A stretch of DNA of 13,395 nt from JBIOWF01 sp044868295 (lineage in GTDB: Bacteria; Actinomycetota; Actinomycetes; Streptosporangiales; Streptosporangiaceae), in contig JBIOWF010000132.1 of assembly GCA_044868295.1 (NCBI GenBank), positions 1-13,395 of the forward strand, written 5' to 3'. The position numbers and the translations under genes were made by a program. Below are positions 1 through 6,281 of the stretch, piece by piece (position 1 is the first letter of the stretch; each line of letters starts with the position of its first letter). The notes under the pieces were generated by a model that saw only the letters and a list, made by a program, of their open reading frames with translations, was not told the origin of the DNA and searched no databases.

Positions 1-1679
1 CTCTCATCCTTGATGACGCCCTTCATGGCCAGCAGCGACAGCAGCGGCCGGAGCACCCGGCGCGGACCGAACCCCTTCTCCTGGAAGGCGGCGTTGTTCA
101 CCTTCGGCACGCCTGAGGCGGAGGCGAAGTGGATCGTGGAGCTCGCGCAGTGGACGACCGGATGCAGCCACGACTCGGCGCCGCGCGACCGGAGGAAGAC
201 GTAGGCCTCCTCGCTCTCCTCTTCCACCGTCTCCAGGTCGTCGTCGTCGGCGTACAGCCACCCCTGCACCACGGGATGCCAGTGCAGCACGTCCGATTTG
301 GCCACGACCAGCGCGGCCGGCAGCGGCAGGAACGCCTTACTGGTGGGATTGCGGATTCGGTCGATGTGCCCGAAGGGCTTCATGAAGGCCGGATCAGGGA
401 GCCGCCGGTCGGGCAGACGGAGGTGCCGGTCGAGCTTCTCGCCGTCCGCGACGAACAGCAGGGCGTCGACGATGCTGATGAACTGGAGCTCCCTCATCTC
501 GGGGCCGTTCGTGCCGTCTTCGACGTACTCCGCGTACGCGTCGTTGAAGAACTCGCCCGAGACGTCGAAGAAGATGAGCGCGTGCTTCTCGCCGGTGCGG
601 TTGTTGTGCGCGCGCAGGGCGTAGACGAACTCGATCTGCTCGTCGCGCTGTGTTCCCGGCAGGACCTTGCGGTCCTCGACGAACGGGGTGACCTTTCTGC
701 GGACGAATTCGCGGTGCTTGACCGAGTCGAGGGGCGAGATGGTCAGGTTGTGCTTGATCTTCAGGAGGATCGTCCCGACCAGCTGGTCGATCATCGCCGC
801 CAGCAGGTGGGTCTTGCCCGAGCCGGTCCCGCCGACCACCCCGATGATCAACGGCTGGTACTCGCCGTAGTCCGCGGGAAGGTAGTGCTGGCCGTCATCG
901 CCCTCGCAGATCCGTTCCGCGCCGCTGGTCCGGGTGAGCCAGCGTGCGTCCGACTCGCCCGGCTGCCGTTCCAGGTACGTGATCGAGTCACCGTCGCGGT
1001 AGACCAGCGGAAGGGTGTTCCAGTCCAGGTCCCACAGGCAGTACGGGCAGACGACCGTGGGCCCGTCCCCGGTCGGGGCCTTCCTGGCCCGGGCCCGGCC
1101 TCTGGGCCTGGAGGAGCCCCGGCCGAACTGGTCCTCCGCCACCGGCCCGGCGAACCCGCCCAGCTCAGCCGACTCGTCCAGGTCGCCCCGCCAGCCTCCT
1201 CCGGGCGGCTCGTCGTGCGTGGCGGCGGCCCACTCCGGCGTGGCCTCGGTCGCGGGCGCGTCCCACGGCTCGCCGACGACCTCCTCTGCGGGAGCGTTCC
1301 ATGGAGAGCCCCCAGCGGCGCGGGCGGGCCTGGCGTCCTCCTCGCCGTACGGCACGGAGTGCTCGCCGTAGGGCGAGGAGTTTCCTCCGTTCGGCGCCGC
1401 CTTCCCCCCGTAGGACACCGAATCATCACCATAGGGCGCGGATTCCCCTCCATAGGGTGCCGCGTTTCCCGTGTACGGCGGCGCGTTCCCCGCGTATGGC
1501 GCCGAGTGTTCCCCGTACGGGCCGGGGCCGTCGGCGCGCTCGGGCTCGTCGGCGGGCGGCTGGTACCAGGCTGTGAAATCGGCCCGCTCCTGCTGGGGAG
1601 GCGGGGGCGTGAGGGCGAGCGGTGTCGGCGGGATGGGCGGCAGGCTCGGCTGCTCGTCGTCGTCGTTCACGGCGCTCAC
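1..1679 (-). CDS. Zinc-ribbon, P-loop GTPase-like protein (DO-GTPase2/TRAFAC type), partial at left edge
   Basis: I translated this strand by hand; the frame stays open from GTG at 1679 to the window edge (559 residues seen, stop outside). The order is: a Pro/Ala-rich disordered tail (1-205) with heptad repeats, a zinc ribbon starting CPYC at 211-214 with a likely second half at C258 and H264, then a GTPase-like core. The core shows G1/Walker A GGTGSGKT (283-290), G3 as DVSG (372-375) after a hydrophobic strand, and a G4-like AKSD (460-463). This layout fits the double-GTPase 2 family of actinobacterial conflict systems (family knowledge; assignment is mine). The last visible residues look like a family C-terminus, so little is probably missing. 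The GTG start overlaps the stop of the kinase-like gene by 4 bp, implying translational coupling. The product is predicted cytoplasmic and probably acts as a nucleotide-controlled switch with the membrane kinase-like partner. Confidence 0.65.
   Translation of the reverse strand, partial: MSAVNDDDEQPSLPPIPPTPLALTPPPPQQERADFTAWYQPPADEPERADGPGPYGEHSAPYAGNAPPYTGNAAPYGGESAPYGDDSVSYGGKAAPNGGNSSPYGEHSVPYGEEDARPARAAGGSPWNAPAEEVVGEPWDAPATEATPEWAAATHDEPPGGGWRGDLDESAELGGFAGPVAEDQFGRGSSRPRGRARARKAPTGDGPTVVCPYCLWDLDWNTLPLVYRDGDSITYLERQPGESDARWLTRTSGAERICEGDDGQHYLPADYGEYQPLIIGVVGGTGSGKTHLLAAMIDQLVGTILLKIKHNLTISPLDSVKHREFVRRKVTPFVEDRKVLPGTQRDEQIEFVYALRAHNNRTGEKHALIFFDVSGEFFNDAYAEYVEDGTNGPEMRELQFISIVDALLFVADGEKLDRHLRLPDRRLPDPAFMKPFGHIDRIRNPTSKAFLPLPAALVVAKSDVLHWHPVVQGWLYADDDDLETVEEESEEAYVFLRSRGAESWLHPVVHCASSTIHFASASGVPKVNNAAFQEKGFGPRRVLRPLLSLLAMKGVIKDE
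1332..1520 (-). repeat. Nine 7-residue (21-bp) tandem repeats encoding PYGxxSA in the GTPase tail
   Basis: Residues 54-116 of the GTPase-like protein read as nine consecutive heptads: PYGEHSA, PYAGNAP, PYTGNAA, PYGGESA, PYGDDSV, SYGGKAA, PNGGNSS, PYGEHSV, PYGEEDA. The tyrosine is at position 2 in eight of nine. Such Pro-Tyr-Gly repeats are typical of flexible, possibly self-associating linkers. The copies have diverged at DNA level, so the array is not a very recent expansion. Confidence 0.85.
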
Positions 1680-2710
1680 GGCTTGATCACCACCAGGAGG
1701 ATGAGGACGACCAGGAGAACGGACACGGTGGCCAGCGGGGCGATGATCCGCCAGTCGGGGCGATTGGGGACCGGCGGCGGGGCGGTGATCACTTGAACGG
1801 AAGGCGGCACGACCACCGGCGGCGGCCGTTCGCTGCGGTGGAAGGCGGCCTGGTCCTCGCGCAGCTTGTGGAACTCCTTCTTGGCTGTGTGTTCCCGTTC
1901 GCTCTTCGCCTGGGAGTGCCGGGCGGCCTGGCGCGGCCGGCGCGCCTGGGGAGGGGGCCGGCCGGCCGGGGGCCGGGGCGGTGCGGCGGTGGCGGACCGG
2001 CCGTTGGGGGACTCGCGGGCCTCCAGGCGGAGCAGCATCTCGGCGGCCGTGGGGCGCCTCCCCGTCTCCGGGGCGAGGGCCGGGCGGAGAAACTCGGCCA
2101 GCCCGGGGTTGATCCCGGAGAGGTGACCGATCAGGTCGAAGCCGGGGGAGTCGTCGGGCAGGTCTCCGGTGGCGAGGTAGTAGAGGAGGACGGCGGCCAT
2201 GTGGACGTCGTCGCCGCCGTCCTGCCCTCTCCTGGCGTCGCCGAAGCCGGAGAGCTGGAACTTCAGCATCCCGTTCCAGAGAACCGCCTCGGGCGAGACG
2301 TCGCCGTGGACGTAGCCCTGGCCGGCCACGAAGCTCAGCGCGGTGAACAGGTCCGTGGCGGCCTGCCGTACGGTGCGGCCCTGGAGCGGCAGGAAGCGTC
2401 CCTGGCGGGAGAGCGGCTCGCCGACGCAGGTGAACAGGGCGCGTGCGTGATCCCCGTTGATGTCGGAGCCGAGCACGGCGGTGATCTGGGGAGGGCCGCC
2501 CCGCAGCCGCTCGACCACCTGGACCTCGTGCTTGAGCCTGGCGGACGCCGACGAGCCGAGCGCTGACTTGAGCATGCACGGCCCGTCCTTGGTCAGGCCG
2601 AGCCGGCGTTCGAAGAAGGTGTCGTTGATCACGGGTCCGTTGAGGTCCACCTCGAAACAGACTTTTTTATCCGGGTTATCGGCCGATTCTTGCAACCATA
2701 TCTGCTGCAC
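1676..2710 (-). CDS. Tail-anchored protein-kinase-like protein, probable pseudokinase
   Basis: 344 aa, GTG start at 2710 preceded by GAGGA at 5-nt spacing. A Ser/Thr-kinase-like fold is visible: a candidate VAIK-type Lys (MLKSAL, K48), an alpha-C Glu (E62), a catalytic loop HGDVSPEAVLW (135-145) and an alpha-F Asp region DVHMAAVLLYYLATG (168-182). Key residues are altered: the loop Asn that helps bind metal is Ala142, and DFG reads GFG (155-157), so the metal-binding Asp is lost. The activation segment is only about ten residues with no APE motif. I infer weak or no phosphotransfer and a scaffold or nucleotide-sensing role. After it come a Pro/Arg-rich linker (235-320) and one hydrophobic helix (321-342) ending two residues from the C-terminus, which puts the kinase-like domain on the cytoplasmic side. 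It is the first gene of a two-gene operon and overlaps the GTPase gene by GTGA. Confidence 0.75.
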   Translation of the reverse strand: MQQIWLQESADNPDKKVCFEVDLNGPVINDTFFERRLGLTKDGPCMLKSALGSSASARLKHEVQVVERLRGGPPQITAVLGSDINGDHARALFTCVGEPLSRQGRFLPLQGRTVRQAATDLFTALSFVAGQGYVHGDVSPEAVLWNGMLKFQLSGFGDARRGQDGGDDVHMAAVLLYYLATGDLPDDSPGFDLIGHLSGINPGLAEFLRPALAPETGRRPTAAEMLLRLEARESPNGRSATAAPPRPPAGRPPPQARRPRQAARHSQAKSEREHTAKKEFHKLREDQAAFHRSERPPPVVVPPSVQVITAPPPVPNRPDWRIIAPLATVSVLLVVLILLVVIKP

Positions 2711-2915
2711 CGAATCCTCGTTCTGTACGTGGCGACAGTAGGTTTCCCTTCTACCTGCCGATCAGCCCGCGCTCAAGTGTTGTCATTCATCGGTAATGGA
2801 TGTCAACGGTCTTCATGACAGAGCAAATTAGCTCAAAATGGACATCGGAAATTTGCGGGACAACCAATCGCCGTCTCGTCGCGTCGAACGTTGCGGATGA
2901 GGAGGGTGGGAATTC
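2711..2915. promoter_or_regulatory. Divergent promoter region with a 27-bp imperfect dyad at 2780-2806
   Basis: This 205-bp gap separates the divergent GTG starts and is AT-richer than its surroundings, especially 2775-2865. The arms TTGTCATTCAT (2780-2790) and ATGGATGTCAA (2796-2806) are inverted copies matching at 9 of 11 positions with a 5-nt centre, a good shape for an operator of a dimeric regulator. The right arm read leftward contains a perfect -35 hexamer TTGACA (2806-2801); the -10 at 17-19 nt spacing is weak. No confident rightward promoter is seen, although a smaller GAGC/GCTC inverted repeat lies near 2821-2834. The rightward gene has GGAGGG at 2901-2906 as its ribosome binding site. 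Confidence 0.5.
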
Positions 2916-3434
2916 GTGCTCGAGTTCGTTGTCGACGTCGTGGGCGAGGTGCTCGGCGGCTTAATCACGGATTGGATCGTGAACCGGCGGGGCAGGCGGG
3001 TGACGGAGGAGGAGTTCAGGCGCATCGTCGTGGACGCCATCCGGGAGGCCGGGATCGGCGATGTGCCGGTCGGCGAGATCCGCCGGCAGGTCATGCGCGA
3101 GCTGGAGCAGGTCCTGGCCGAGTTGTCCTCCGTCAAACAGGGCCGACGCGGCGTCTACCTGTCGGCGGAGATACGTCCCGGCGACCGGGCGGCGCTCCAG
3201 GACCTGCTCGCCGAACTCGCCGAGGTCATCGCCGAGCGCCGCCGCAGCCTGGGGCTGGTGATCCCCGCGCGGATTCAGGAGGGGCCAGTTCGGGAGCGGC
3301 CGCGCCTCGTCCAGGTGCCCCGTGCGGAGGTGGAGCCCTATTGGCGGCAACGCATCACGCAGACCGGGCAATTGATAGAAGAATGGCGTTCGGGTCAGCG
3401 CCCACCACCTGGTAAGCCGGATTATCTCCGTTGA
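2916..3434 (+). CDS. Uncharacterised 172-aa protein, first gene of the AAA+ operon
   Basis: GTG start at 2916 with GGAGGG 9 nt upstream; coding character is good and the operon layout supports it. I do not recognise the family. The first 22 residues (LEFVVDVVGEVLGGLITDWIV) are strongly hydrophobic but carry acidic residues, so they look more like an amphipathic helix or helical packing surface than a signal peptide. Residues 28-72 are charged and helical. A middle part around 76-115 (GVYLSAEI, then two Leu-rich helices) looks compact, and 125-172 is Pro/Arg-rich, ending GKPDYLR. No catalytic motif is evident. The AAA+ gene follows 18 nt after the stop. It could be an adaptor or effector-associated domain for the AAA+ protein, but that is inference from position only. 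Confidence 0.7.
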   Translation: MLEFVVDVVGEVLGGLITDWIVNRRGRRVTEEEFRRIVVDAIREAGIGDVPVGEIRRQVMRELEQVLAELSSVKQGRRGVYLSAEIRPGDRAALQDLLAELAEVIAERRRSLGLVIPARIQEGPVRERPRLVQVPRAEVEPYWRQRITQTGQLIEEWRSGQRPPPGKPDYLR

Positions 3435-3452
3435 TAAGGTCGGCCGAAATCA

Positions 3453-4298
3453 ATGTCAAAGAGCGTCCACGGAGCCGAAGTGGGACATTCCTATATTTCG
3501 ACGAGATTCCGACGGGAGCTCGTGTTGCACCTTTATCGGAACCTCGACCTGGAGACGCCGCAGGGCGTCCCGCTGATCCTCGGCGTGCACGGCCCTCCGG
3601 GCGAGGGAAAGACATTCCAGTGCGAGCGGCTGTTCGCCGAGATCGGCGCGCATGTCGAACGCGTCTCGGGCGGTGAGCTGGAGGACTACCGTGCGGGCGA
3701 GCCCGCCGTCCGCATCCGCAGGGCCTACGAGAAGGCGGCGGCCCACCGGGCCGGCACGCACGCGCCCGCGGTCGTCTTCGTGAACGACCTCGACATGGCC
3801 ATCGGCGACCGGGGAGACCGGGTCCAGTACACGGTGAACCGGCAGAACGTGTGCGCCGAGCTGATGAACCTGGCCGACTTCCCGCACGCGGTGAACGACC
3901 TGACCGTGGCGCGGGTGCCCGTCGTGGTCACCGCGAACGAGCTGACCACCCTGGACGGCCCGCTGATCAGGTACGGCCGGATGCGGCGGTTCCACTGGCT
4001 CCCGGACAGGCAGGAGCGGCTGGAGACCCTGGCCGCGCTCCTTCCCGAGCTTGCCGGGGACGAGCGCGAGAAGCTGCTGACCGAGTTCGCGGACGGCACC
4101 ATCGCGTTCTTCGCTTCGCTGCGCGGGGTCGCCGAGGACGACATCCTGTGGGACGCGATCAGCGAGTTCGGCGTCCGCGCCGCGTTCGGCCGGCTCGCCG
4201 AAGGCAGGGCCTTCCGGATGCCGGACCCGCCGCTTCTCGACGCGCTCATCGACGCGGGACGCCGGCTGGTCGAGGCGAGCCGCGTTCAGGAGCCGTGA
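3453..4298 (+). CDS. AAA+ ATPase with a Rubisco-activase-like core
   Basis: 281 aa, ATG at 3453 with a weak AAGG ribosome site, so translation may be coupled to the gene 18 nt upstream. Visible motifs: Walker A GPPGEGKT (47-54) followed by FQCERLF, a box-like GELEDYRAGEPAVRIR (74-89), Walker B VVFVNDLD (107-114), QYTVNRQNVCAELMNLAD (125-142), sensor 1 VVVTAN (157-162) and an arginine-finger region LIRYGRMRRFHW (171-182). From memory, plant Rubisco activase carries the same blocks in the same order: GKSFQCELVF, GELESGNAGEPAKLIR, LFINDLD, QYTVNNQMVNATLMNIAD, VTGN and LIRDGRMEKFYW. The protein is shorter than plant activase (about 380-430 aa) and lacks its long N-domain. No Rubisco gene is in the window, so the substrate is probably something else, perhaps the protein encoded next (one-base overlap). 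Cytoplasmic oligomeric remodeller is the family-based expectation. Confidence 0.88.
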   Translation: MSKSVHGAEVGHSYISTRFRRELVLHLYRNLDLETPQGVPLILGVHGPPGEGKTFQCERLFAEIGAHVERVSGGELEDYRAGEPAVRIRRAYEKAAAHRAGTHAPAVVFVNDLDMAIGDRGDRVQYTVNRQNVCAELMNLADFPHAVNDLTVARVPVVVTANELTTLDGPLIRYGRMRRFHWLPDRQERLETLAALLPELAGDEREKLLTEFADGTIAFFASLRGVAEDDILWDAISEFGVRAAFGRLAEGRAFRMPDPPLLDALIDAGRRLVEASRVQEP

Positions 4299-4858
4299 TG
4301 GACGGCGCGTTCGCGGGCACCGGGACGTCCACTCAGGCCCAGACGGTGACGATGGCCCGCATGCTCGCCATCAAGCTGCAGGTGCGCCAGTTCCTGCTGC
4401 GGGCGCTCGGCGGGGAGCCACCGGAGAAGGAGATGCTCAGCATGGTCGAGAAGGGGCTCGACCACAGATGGATCGCACGCGTCGCCGTACAGGCCCTGCA
4501 CGACGACGGGCGCGTCTGGGCCGAGCTCGCCCTGGTCATCGACTGGCGCACGCATGAGCTGCACGTCAGGGCCGGCCGCGTCGATGTGGAGATCGACGGC
4601 CGCTGGCCCGACCAGACGGCGTTCGACATCTACGGGTACGCCGACCTCTTCCACGACTACGCCGGGCGCCACGGGCTGCGCCGGGACTGGTCGGTCCGCT
4701 ACCGCCGCGGCCTCGACACCCGGCAGATCAACCGCAGGCTCGGCTTCGAGTCCGTGCCCTCACGGAAATGGGTGTCCCGCCCGGAGACCGGGCCGAGCCT
4801 GCGTATTCCGGAGATCGACGAACTCAAGGTCGAGATCCGCCTGGTCGAGCCAGAGTGA
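4298..4858 (+). CDS. Uncharacterised 186-aa protein, possible HORMA-like adaptor
   Basis: The start is set by the TGATG junction: the ATG at 4298 shares its A with the stop of the AAA+ gene, so I reject the longer in-frame upstream extension, which lies inside that gene. Residues 10-40 form a helix after a Thr-rich lead (STQAQTVTMARMLAIKLQ), a second helix covers 43-58, and then comes a strand pair VAVQALHDDGRVWAELALVIDW (62-83). This helix-helix-strand-hairpin order, with an aromatic at the end of the hairpin, recalls bacterial HORMA proteins, but I cannot confirm it by eye. The remainder is Arg-rich (IYGYADLF, DWSVRYRRGLD) and ends in a strand LKVEIRLVEPE. HORMA proteins are classic substrates of the AAA+ remodeller TRIP13/Pch2, so tight linkage to an AAA+ gene would make sense. 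Treat the fold as a hypothesis; the gene itself is well supported. Confidence 0.72.
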   Translation: MDGAFAGTGTSTQAQTVTMARMLAIKLQVRQFLLRALGGEPPEKEMLSMVEKGLDHRWIARVAVQALHDDGRVWAELALVIDWRTHELHVRAGRVDVEIDGRWPDQTAFDIYGYADLFHDYAGRHGLRRDWSVRYRRGLDTRQINRRLGFESVPSRKWVSRPETGPSLRIPEIDELKVEIRLVEPE

Positions 4859-4865
4859 GCCGCTG

Positions 4866-4896
4866 GGCGCGGCCCGCCGCCTCCCGGCGCCGCGCC
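4866..4896 (+). terminator. GC-rich hairpin after the AAA+ operon
   Basis: GGCGCGGC (4866-4873) and GCCGCGCC (4889-4896) are perfect inverted copies around a 15-nt loop, starting 8 nt after the stop of the last operon gene. There is no T-run, which is common for actinobacterial terminators, so the call rests on position and stem strength. Confidence 0.5.
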
Positions 4897-4963
4897 TGAA
4901 GGTCATATTCAGTACGGCTTTCGCGCTCCCCAGGTGGCCAGGGCTGCTGGGCGTGTCGCGGTT

Positions 4964-4988
4964 GGTTAGAGCGCCCCTTCAGGGGTAA
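4964..4988 (+). promoter_or_regulatory. SigB/SigF-type stress promoter for the holin-DUF3618 operon
   Basis: GGTT (4964-4967), a 15-nt spacer and GGGTAA (4983-4988) match the group-3 sigma consensus of actinobacteria (GGTTT-N15-17-GGGTA for mycobacterial SigF; GNNT-N14-16-GGGTA for Streptomyces SigB). The expected transcription start near 4995 leaves a short leader with GGAGGGAGG (5005-5013) before the ATG at 5020. No other such motif was noticed in the window. Confidence 0.6.
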
Positions 4989-5019
4989 GCGCTACGCATC
5001 GCCCGGAGGGAGGCCGGCC

Positions 5020-5418
5020 ATGATCCACACCAAGGAAGCCCAGTCCACCGCCGAACTCGTCCGGCAGATGTCGGAGCAGGTCTCACGGCTGATCCGGGAC
5101 GAGTTGCGGCTGGCCAGGATAGAGCTCGCCGAGAAGGGCAGGCGCGCCGGGATCGGAGCGGGGCTCTTCGGGGCGGCGGGCATGCTGGCGCTGCTGGCCG
5201 CCGGCTCCTTCGTCGCGGCGGCGATCCTGCTGCTGGCCCTGGTGACGCCCGCCTGGCTGGCCGCCGTGATCGTGGGCGCCGCCCTGCTCGCCGTGGCCGG
5301 CCTGGTCGGGCTCATCGGCAAACGACGGGTGGCGGAGGCGGCCCCGCCCATTCCCGACATGGCGATCGAGAGCGTCCGGACGGATGTCGACATGCTGAAG
5401 GAAAGGGTGCGGAGATGA
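5020..5418 (+). CDS. Phage-holin-family (superfamily III type) membrane protein
   Basis: 132 aa, ATG start with a strong purine-rich ribosome site. The N-terminus (1-40) is an amphipathic charged helix (SEQVSRLIRDELRLARIELAEKG), followed by two hydrophobic segments at about 43-72 and 76-99 and a charged tail (KRRVAEAAPP onward to LKERVRR). This is the pattern of the Actinobacteriophage-holin-3/PF07332 group, which is chromosomally widespread in actinobacteria and usually not part of a prophage; no other phage genes are here. Its real role is unknown. It probably binds or shapes the cytoplasmic membrane under stress, in line with the SigB/SigF-like promoter upstream. The stop overlaps the next gene by ATGA. 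Confidence 0.85.
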   Translation: MIHTKEAQSTAELVRQMSEQVSRLIRDELRLARIELAEKGRRAGIGAGLFGAAGMLALLAAGSFVAAAILLLALVTPAWLAAVIVGAALLAVAGLVGLIGKRRVAEAAPPIPDMAIESVRTDVDMLKERVRR

Positions 5419-6155
5419 CCGAGAGCGATCCCGGGTCCGCCCCTCACGAGCCGACGGCCGGAGAGGTCGGGGTGCACAGGCAGGACATGACGGAACCGGT
5501 GACCGACGTCGGCGATTCGCGGAACGTGGCCCCCCAGCGGGGCCGGACGGCCACAGGGACATCTCCGGTCCGCCCGGAGGACTCGTCGGACGACGAGGCC
5601 GAGCGGTCGCGGGTCACAGGCGAAGAGGAGAAGCCCGAAATGGAACGGGCGGGGGCCGAGCGGTCAGGGGGCACACGCGAAGAGGAGAAGCCCGAGCGGT
5701 CGGGTGACGGCACGTACGAGGAGGAGGCCGGAATGAAGCGGACGGACAAAAGCGGAACGACCGGCCAGGTCGACGAGGTCGACGAGGTGCGGCGGGACAT
5801 CGCCCAGACCCGTGACGAACTCGGCGAAACCGTCGACGCCATCGCGGCCAAGGCGGACGTCAGGACCCGGGCACGCGAACGAGTGCAGGACGTGAGAACG
5901 ATGACCAAGGAGAAGGCCACCGAGGTGGCGGGGCGCGTTCGCGAGGCTACGCCCGACACCGTGAAGGAGGCGGCGGACAAGATGGCCGTCCGCGTCCGCG
6001 GGGCCACCCCTGAGCCGGTGAAGGAGGCCGCCGACAAGGTGGCCGAGCAGTCCAGGCGGCACCCCGTCATGACCGCCACGATCGCCGCCGTCGCGCTGCT
6101 GGTCCTGCGCCGGCTCCTGCGAAGGAGGCGCAGACAAGCACCCGCCCGGAAATGA
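5415..6155 (+). CDS. DUF3618 domain membrane-associated protein with an unusual N-terminal extension
   Basis: 246 aa from the ATG at 5415 (ATGA overlap with the holin-family gene). The DUF3618 signature is at about 126-160: RRDIAQTRDELGETVDAIAA followed by KADVRTRARERV. Two 19-residue repeats follow (175-193 and 194-212, core ATPxxVKEAADK), then one hydrophobic segment HPVMTATIAAVALLVL (216-231) and an Arg-rich C-terminus, so the bulk is likely cytoplasmic and coiled. Residues 1-106 are acidic, low-complexity and not part of the usual domain; EEEKPE occurs twice at DNA level. An internal ATG at 5733 behind GAGGAGGAGG would give a normal-sized 140-aa DUF3618 protein and may be a second or even the main start; another internal ATG sits at 5641. 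Neighbouring holin-family and DUF3618 genes commonly occur together. Confidence 0.85.
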   Translation: MTESDPGSAPHEPTAGEVGVHRQDMTEPVTDVGDSRNVAPQRGRTATGTSPVRPEDSSDDEAERSRVTGEEEKPEMERAGAERSGGTREEEKPERSGDGTYEEEAGMKRTDKSGTTGQVDEVDEVRRDIAQTRDELGETVDAIAAKADVRTRARERVQDVRTMTKEKATEVAGRVREATPDTVKEAADKMAVRVRGATPEPVKEAADKVAEQSRRHPVMTATIAAVALLVLRRLLRRRRRQAPARK

Positions 6156-6198
6156 ACACGGGGGCGGGGCTGCGGGATCGGGGCTTGCCGCGACAGTG

Positions 6199-6255
6199 GA
6201 ACGGCCAGCGGCGAGAGCGGGCTGAAGATCGCTGGGTCGCCGCCACCGGCCGTTC
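6199..6255. terminator. Large bidirectional hairpin between convergent genes
   Basis: Arms GAACGGCC (6199-6206) plus GCGGCGA (6208-6214) pair with TCGCCGC (6237-6243) plus GGCCGTTC (6248-6255), with small internal asymmetry and a 22-nt apical part. It lies in the 126-bp gap between the rightward DUF3618 gene and the leftward aminopeptidase relic, which fits a shared terminator. No T-run is present. Confidence 0.55.
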
Positions 6256-6281
6256 GAATGCGGTTCGCCGGGACGGTACAC

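Noticed and set aside
129..1796. 555-codon open frame on the + strand
   Set aside because: It is the shadow of the GTPase-like gene: the opposite strand has clear P-loop, DVSG, AKSD and zinc-ribbon motifs, while this frame gives Arg/Val-rich sequence without domains.
4957..4990. tRNA-like stretch (GTTGGTTAGAGCGC followed by a CCCC/GGGG stem)
   Set aside because: It looks like a tRNA D-arm, but the following stem has only a 4-nt loop and no T-arm or acceptor stem can be built. The GGTT and GGGTAA parts are better explained as a stress-sigma promoter.
5020..6155. Prophage or lysis module because of the holin-family protein
   Set aside because: No phage structural, endolysin or integrase gene is nearby, and this holin-like family with DUF3618 is a common chromosomal pair in actinobacteria.
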